Assembly (NCBI GenBank): GCA_945865175.1 | Contig: CAMBDA010000031.1 | Location: forward strand, 1-36,827 | Direction of reading: 5' to 3' | Origin: an uncultured Prevotellaceae bacterium | Lineage (GTDB): Bacteria > Bacteroidota > Bacteroidia > Bacteroidales > Bacteroidaceae | DNA: 36,827 nucleotides | Shown: positions 33,767-36,827 of the stretch, in pieces | Position numbering within the stretch: position 1 is the first letter of the stretch | How the letters are laid out: every line of letters starts with the position of its first letter | Program-made: the position numbers and the translations under genes | Notes under the pieces: generated by a model | What the model was told of the DNA's origin: nothing | The model's input: the letters and a program-made list of their open reading frames with translations, nothing else | Database searches by the model: none

Positions 33767-35829
33767 TCCTCGATGGGTTGCTCTTCATTGAACTCCTGCT
33801 TCTTGATTCGGCGAATCAGGTAAGCAATTGCCTTTGGCGCTTTCTCGCGGCACACCTTCAGTTGGGCAAGGAACTCCTCTTCCGTGGCATCAGAGTTGAA
33901 GAGATCCACCAATTCGCAGTTGTTGTCTGACTGTTTGTCAAGATGCAATCCATGGCTCTGCATCAATGTTCGCAAGGCAAGGATGCCAAGGTCGTACTTT
34001 GGTCGTGCCTCCACCAGCTTACGCATGAGGTCGAGGCCGGGATCTCCAATGTGCATCTCATTGAGCATGGCAATCATGAAAAGGACCTTTGCGTCAGGTG
34101 TTGCCATCTCGAACACATTCGCCAACTGACAGTTCGTTTCGTCAGCTTCTGTGTAGCGTTCAAGCTTTGCCAAGGCACGTGACTTGATGTACAGAGCCTC
34201 AGCACATAGATGTCCTTCCAACACCTCACCAATGAGAGCCAATGCCTCCTCATACTTCTGAGCGTAGAGACTCAGCAAGGCTGCAATGAACTTCGGAGCC
34301 CAATGGCTTGAACGGTGAAGACTTTCTGGCACATCCTCTATGGCTCCATAAAGGTGCTCGTCACACACCAATATGTCCAGAAATCGCTTTGCTTGCTGCA
34401 TCGCCTCCTTGAAGTCGCCATCCTCAGCCTTCTTTGCTACAAGCATTAGGTACTGTTTAGCTGCCTCGTCATAGTCATTCTGCTGAAGAGCGCCATAGAC
34501 AGCCTTGCCACTCTCAATCTCGTTGCCAATCTGCTGTTCGTTGTTGTACTCGCTTGCGTAAGTGAGCACTTCACGACTTGTATGGGCATACTGAGGGATG
34601 ACGTTCTTTGAAAGGTATAGACCTTCCAACGTACGCACACGGCTGAGTGCCACATATAGCTGTCCAGCAGCAAACATGCCTCGACTCAGGTCGAGCGAGA
34701 GTTTGTCGAAGGTCATGCCCTGGCTTTTGTGTACCGTTATCGCCCATGCCAACTTCAGAGGGTACTGCGTGAAGGTACCTGTCAGTTCCTTCTTCATCTT
34801 GCGCTCCTCCTTGTTGTAATCGTAGCTGTACGATTCCCATGAGCAGCAAGGCACAACGTACGTTTCACCATTGTTGAGTGTGACGCTTATTTCGTCCTTG
34901 GTGAGCTTGGTCACCTTTCCGAGCGTACCATTTGCCCATCGCTTCTGCTGGTCGTTGCGTGTGAACATTACCTGGGCACCAACCTTCAGACGAAGCTTCA
35001 ACTCCACGGGGAAACGCTTCTCCTCAAAGTTGCCGTCCACTGTACCTTCGTACACGAACTCCTCTGCTTCAATCTCTTCCAGTCGCTGAATGTTGATCTC
35101 GTCGGCAGTCTTGTTGATGGATGCCAGTGTGATGACCGCACCATCCGCTTCGCTTGGAGTTTGTACACGACCATTTAGGTACATGATATCCTCTGGGGTC
35201 ACCTTGTTCATGCGCACGTTCTCTAGGATGTGAAGGAAGTGCTCATCATCCTGACGGTACACCTTCTGAAACTCAATCTTCACGAGTCGCATGCGCTTGA
35301 TGACATCCGACTTGTAGAAGAAGAAATCGTCCGTGTGGTACAAGTCCTTCAGCAGGTCTTTCTCCGGTCCTTGTTTCACCACAGGAGGCAATTGGAACAT
35401 GTCGCCGACGAAGATCATCTGCTTGCCTCCGAATGGCATGTTGTTTCTGAGTGCCTTACGCATGGTGTAGTCGATGGCATCCATCACATCACATCTTACC
35501 ATCGACACCTCATCGATGATGATGGTATCTGCATGGAGAAGGGTAAGGATTCTTGCTTCGTTCATCTTTCCGCAGGTTCCTGGAGCACAAACCTCCATCG
35601 GAAGACCGAAGAAAGAGTGGATGGTGTCACCACCGGCAAGGATGGCTGCCACACCTGTTGGTGCAAGGGTGACGAACTGTTTCCCCACTAACTTCTGCAC
35701 GTTGTGGAGGAAGGTTGTCTTACCAGTACCAGCACGACCAGTGAGGAAGAAGCTGGAGTTTGTGTTTGCAACAAGCTCGTATGCAAGCTGCTGCTCGTGG
35801 TTCTGTGTGTCTATCTGTGTGTTCTGCAT
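33763..35829 (-). CDS. Pif1-like DNA helicase with C-terminal helical-repeat tail
   Basis: A 688-residue protein. The N-terminal two-thirds is an SF1B helicase of the Pif1/RecD2 group: Walker A GRAGTGKTT (31-39), motif Ia TLAPTGVAA (54-62), Walker B IIIDEVSM (103-110), motif III FVGDMFQLPPVV (140-151), and C-terminal motifs ITVHKSQGMTFD (364-375) and LYVALSRVRTLEGLYL (391-406). Residues about 435-688 are helical with TPR-like pairs (YGALQQNDYDEAAKQYLMLV, SLYAQKYEEALALIGEVLEG, ALAKLERYTEADETNCQLA), suggesting a protein-binding platform. Pif1 helicases unwind 5'-to-3' and remove G-quadruplexes or displace proteins. The start lies 3 bases after the stop of the upstream unknown gene; the end overlaps the protease-like gene. 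Confidence 0.88.
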   Translation of the reverse strand: MQNTQIDTQNHEQQLAYELVANTNSSFFLTGRAGTGKTTFLHNVQKLVGKQFVTLAPTGVAAILAGGDTIHSFFGLPMEVCAPGTCGKMNEARILTLLHADTIIIDEVSMVRCDVMDAIDYTMRKALRNNMPFGGKQMIFVGDMFQLPPVVKQGPEKDLLKDLYHTDDFFFYKSDVIKRMRLVKIEFQKVYRQDDEHFLHILENVRMNKVTPEDIMYLNGRVQTPSEADGAVITLASINKTADEINIQRLEEIEAEEFVYEGTVDGNFEEKRFPVELKLRLKVGAQVMFTRNDQQKRWANGTLGKVTKLTKDEISVTLNNGETYVVPCCSWESYSYDYNKEERKMKKELTGTFTQYPLKLAWAITVHKSQGMTFDKLSLDLSRGMFAAGQLYVALSRVRTLEGLYLSKNVIPQYAHTSREVLTYASEYNNEQQIGNEIESGKAVYGALQQNDYDEAAKQYLMLVAKKAEDGDFKEAMQQAKRFLDILVCDEHLYGAIEDVPESLHRSSHWAPKFIAALLSLYAQKYEEALALIGEVLEGHLCAEALYIKSRALAKLERYTEADETNCQLANVFEMATPDAKVLFMIAMLNEMHIGDPGLDLMRKLVEARPKYDLGILALRTLMQSHGLHLDKQSDNNCELVDLFNSDATEEEFLAQLKVCREKAPKAIAYLIRRIKKQEFNEEQPIEE

Positions 35830-35832
35830 GTC

Positions 35833-36339
35833 CTACTTTTGTTCGATTTGTGGGAGGATTTGGGTGAGACGTGTGTTGAAATCGCTATCAAGGAAGCTCT
35901 TGTAGCAACCTTCTACGATGCCTTTGGCTTGTGCTTCAAGTTGTTCCTGTGGCATGGATGACCGCTGTGCCTTCAGAACCCCCTCGAAGTAGTTGCGTAC
36001 CATGGTTTCCGTCTCATGACGGATGAACTCTTCGTTGCGGAATGTCTTGTCGTAGTCGCGCTTCTGTACGAGCTCCAGCCTTTTGCCGTTGAATGCATAT
36101 ACTTCGATGCCGTCGATGTAGGTCCAGGTGTGGTAGAGCCCCACCTTTTCCACTATGACGATACGGTCGCAGAATCGCACGCCTTTGTAGTAGCGGTGTC
36201 CGTTGCCACTCTCGTATTCCTCACAGAGGAACATCTTCTGACCTTCGTCCCAAACAGGAACGTGAACTCTTGGGTTGCCAAACGTTGGCAGGATCTTGTC
36301 GAACAAGTCTTTGTTGATCGCTTTTTTAAGTGATGCCAT
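35833..36339 (-). CDS. Unknown protein, homologous to the neighbour at 36397
   Basis: A 168-residue protein with no family I recognise. The core (about 45-110) is beta-rich and aromatic: GHRYYKGVRFCDRIVIVEKV, then YHTWTYIDGIEVYAFNGKRL. It is followed by an amphipathic helical part (RNEEFIRHETETMVRNYF) and a glutamine-rich C-terminal helix. The downstream part aligns by eye with the partial gene at 36397-36827 (shared GxxYYKxxR, DR, HTxT, GI, FxxNGK, and the following helix), so the two are paralogues. No membrane segment, signal or catalytic motif stands out. It is translated just ahead of the helicase (3-base gap), so a shared function is likely. Confidence 0.7.
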   Translation of the reverse strand: MASLKKAINKDLFDKILPTFGNPRVHVPVWDEGQKMFLCEEYESGNGHRYYKGVRFCDRIVIVEKVGLYHTWTYIDGIEVYAFNGKRLELVQKRDYDKTFRNEEFIRHETETMVRNYFEGVLKAQRSSMPQEQLEAQAKGIVEGCYKSFLDSDFNTRLTQILPQIEQK

Positions 36340-36396
36340 CTGTTTGTCTGTTTTTCTTGGTTTCTGACTTTGGTTGTTTCTCTCTGCTCCCCAGGC

Positions 36397-36827
36397 TTAT
36401 CGGAGCAACTTCTGCTGAGTTTCCTCGATCATGTTTCTGGAGAAGGCGAGCAGCTGGCTGTCAGCTATGACGCTTCCCATTGCCTTTGCCTGTCCTGCGA
36501 GGAAGTCCTTCAGCATGATGATGCTCTCCTCTTTGGCTGTGCGCTCGTTGAAGTATCTCCAGTTGTTGTAGCCGCCCCAGAATTTCTGTGCGATGATGTT
36601 TGCCTTCTGCCCGTTCCATGCGAAGAGCGTGATGCCGTTCAGGAAGGTGTGCGTATGGCCTTCACCTATGTGGTAGTACACGGCAAGTCGGTCAGATAGG
36701 CGGATTGCCTTATAGTAGGTGTTGCCAGCTGCGCTGGTGTAACCAAGGGTGAGGTACACGTTCTTCTCCGGATTGTAGGTGAGAGAACTGCCCGAGAGGG
36801 CTGGGAGTGCCTTTGCGGCAACGAGTG
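36397..36827 (-). CDS. Unknown protein, paralogue of the 35833-36339 gene, N-terminus outside the window
   Basis: The frame is open from the right edge to the stop at 36397, at least 142 residues, so the start lies outside. A GTG at 36759 within it is internal and should not be taken as the start because coding-like sequence (LVAAKALPALSGSSLTYNPE) continues upstream. The core reads NTYYKAIRLSDRLAVYYHIG, then HTHTFLNGITLFAWNGQK, closely parallel to the neighbouring gene, followed by a helical end (IIMLKDFLAGQAKAMGSVIA). No known family. The gap to the next gene is 57 bases. It and its neighbour form a tandem duplicated pair upstream of the helicase. Confidence 0.7.
   Translation of the reverse strand, partial: LVAAKALPALSGSSLTYNPEKNVYLTLGYTSAAGNTYYKAIRLSDRLAVYYHIGEGHTHTFLNGITLFAWNGQKANIIAQKFWGGYNNWRYFNERTAKEESIIMLKDFLAGQAKAMGSVIADSQLLAFSRNMIEETQQKLLR

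Overview
The window looks like a chromosomal segment of a Bacteroidales bacterium, probably Prevotellaceae or a close relative. The evidence is repeated Bacteroidetes-type -7 boxes (TAnnTTTG), a GT117/DUF2723 membrane protein, DUF4294, an sdhC-frdA-frdB respiratory operon of the Bacteroidetes type, and the order mnmG-apt-uvrC-dtd-mazG-deoC. Most of the window is GC-rich core genome. The last ~4 kb is visibly lower in GC.

Layout. 1-1269 (minus): yccF, thioredoxin and an SDR dehydrogenase cut by the left edge. 1270-1501: a strongly structured non-coding stretch. 1502-4258 (minus): a secreted protein with three complete SGNH/GDSL esterase domains in one chain. 4423-5376 (plus): aldo/keto reductase. 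5382-6391 (minus): a small conserved protein and a DUF4294 protein. 6493-7269 (plus): radical SAM protein, whose stop overlaps the stop of queG. 7266-19502 (minus): a dense run, in transcription order serine acetyltransferase, RlmL-type rRNA methyltransferase, a DPP-IV-like S9 peptidase, purD, a polytopic membrane protein, a YqaA-type membrane protein, then (own promoter) the GT117 protein, a polysaccharide deacetylase and queG. Many junctions overlap, so translational coupling is likely.

19562-20687 is the main non-core gap. It holds a promoter with a 34-codon ORF carrying a signal-like N-terminus and a strong hairpin, a stop-interrupted remnant of a small secreted protein, one copy of a dispersed repeat, and a cluster of GCCCTGAAAGGGC-type palindromes. 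20688-21506 (minus) is an OmpA-family lipoprotein. 21657-27863 (minus) is the mnmG-apt-uvrC-dtd-mazG-deoC run, with a near-consensus parS (ParB-binding) sequence between mnmG and apt. 28032-31489 (plus) is the succinate dehydrogenase/fumarate reductase operon, closed by a textbook terminator and followed by a secreted glycerophosphodiesterase.

32452-32794 holds a second copy of the dispersed repeat and a 76-nt symmetric hairpin. Beyond it lies a lower-GC minus-strand cassette running in from the right edge: two homologous proteins of unknown function, a Pif1-like helicase with a helical-repeat tail, and a protein with two retropepsin-like half-sites. This tightly packed cassette is the best candidate here for an undescribed system. 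Its function cannot be read from the sequence. Family names come from recognising motifs by eye; no database search was run.
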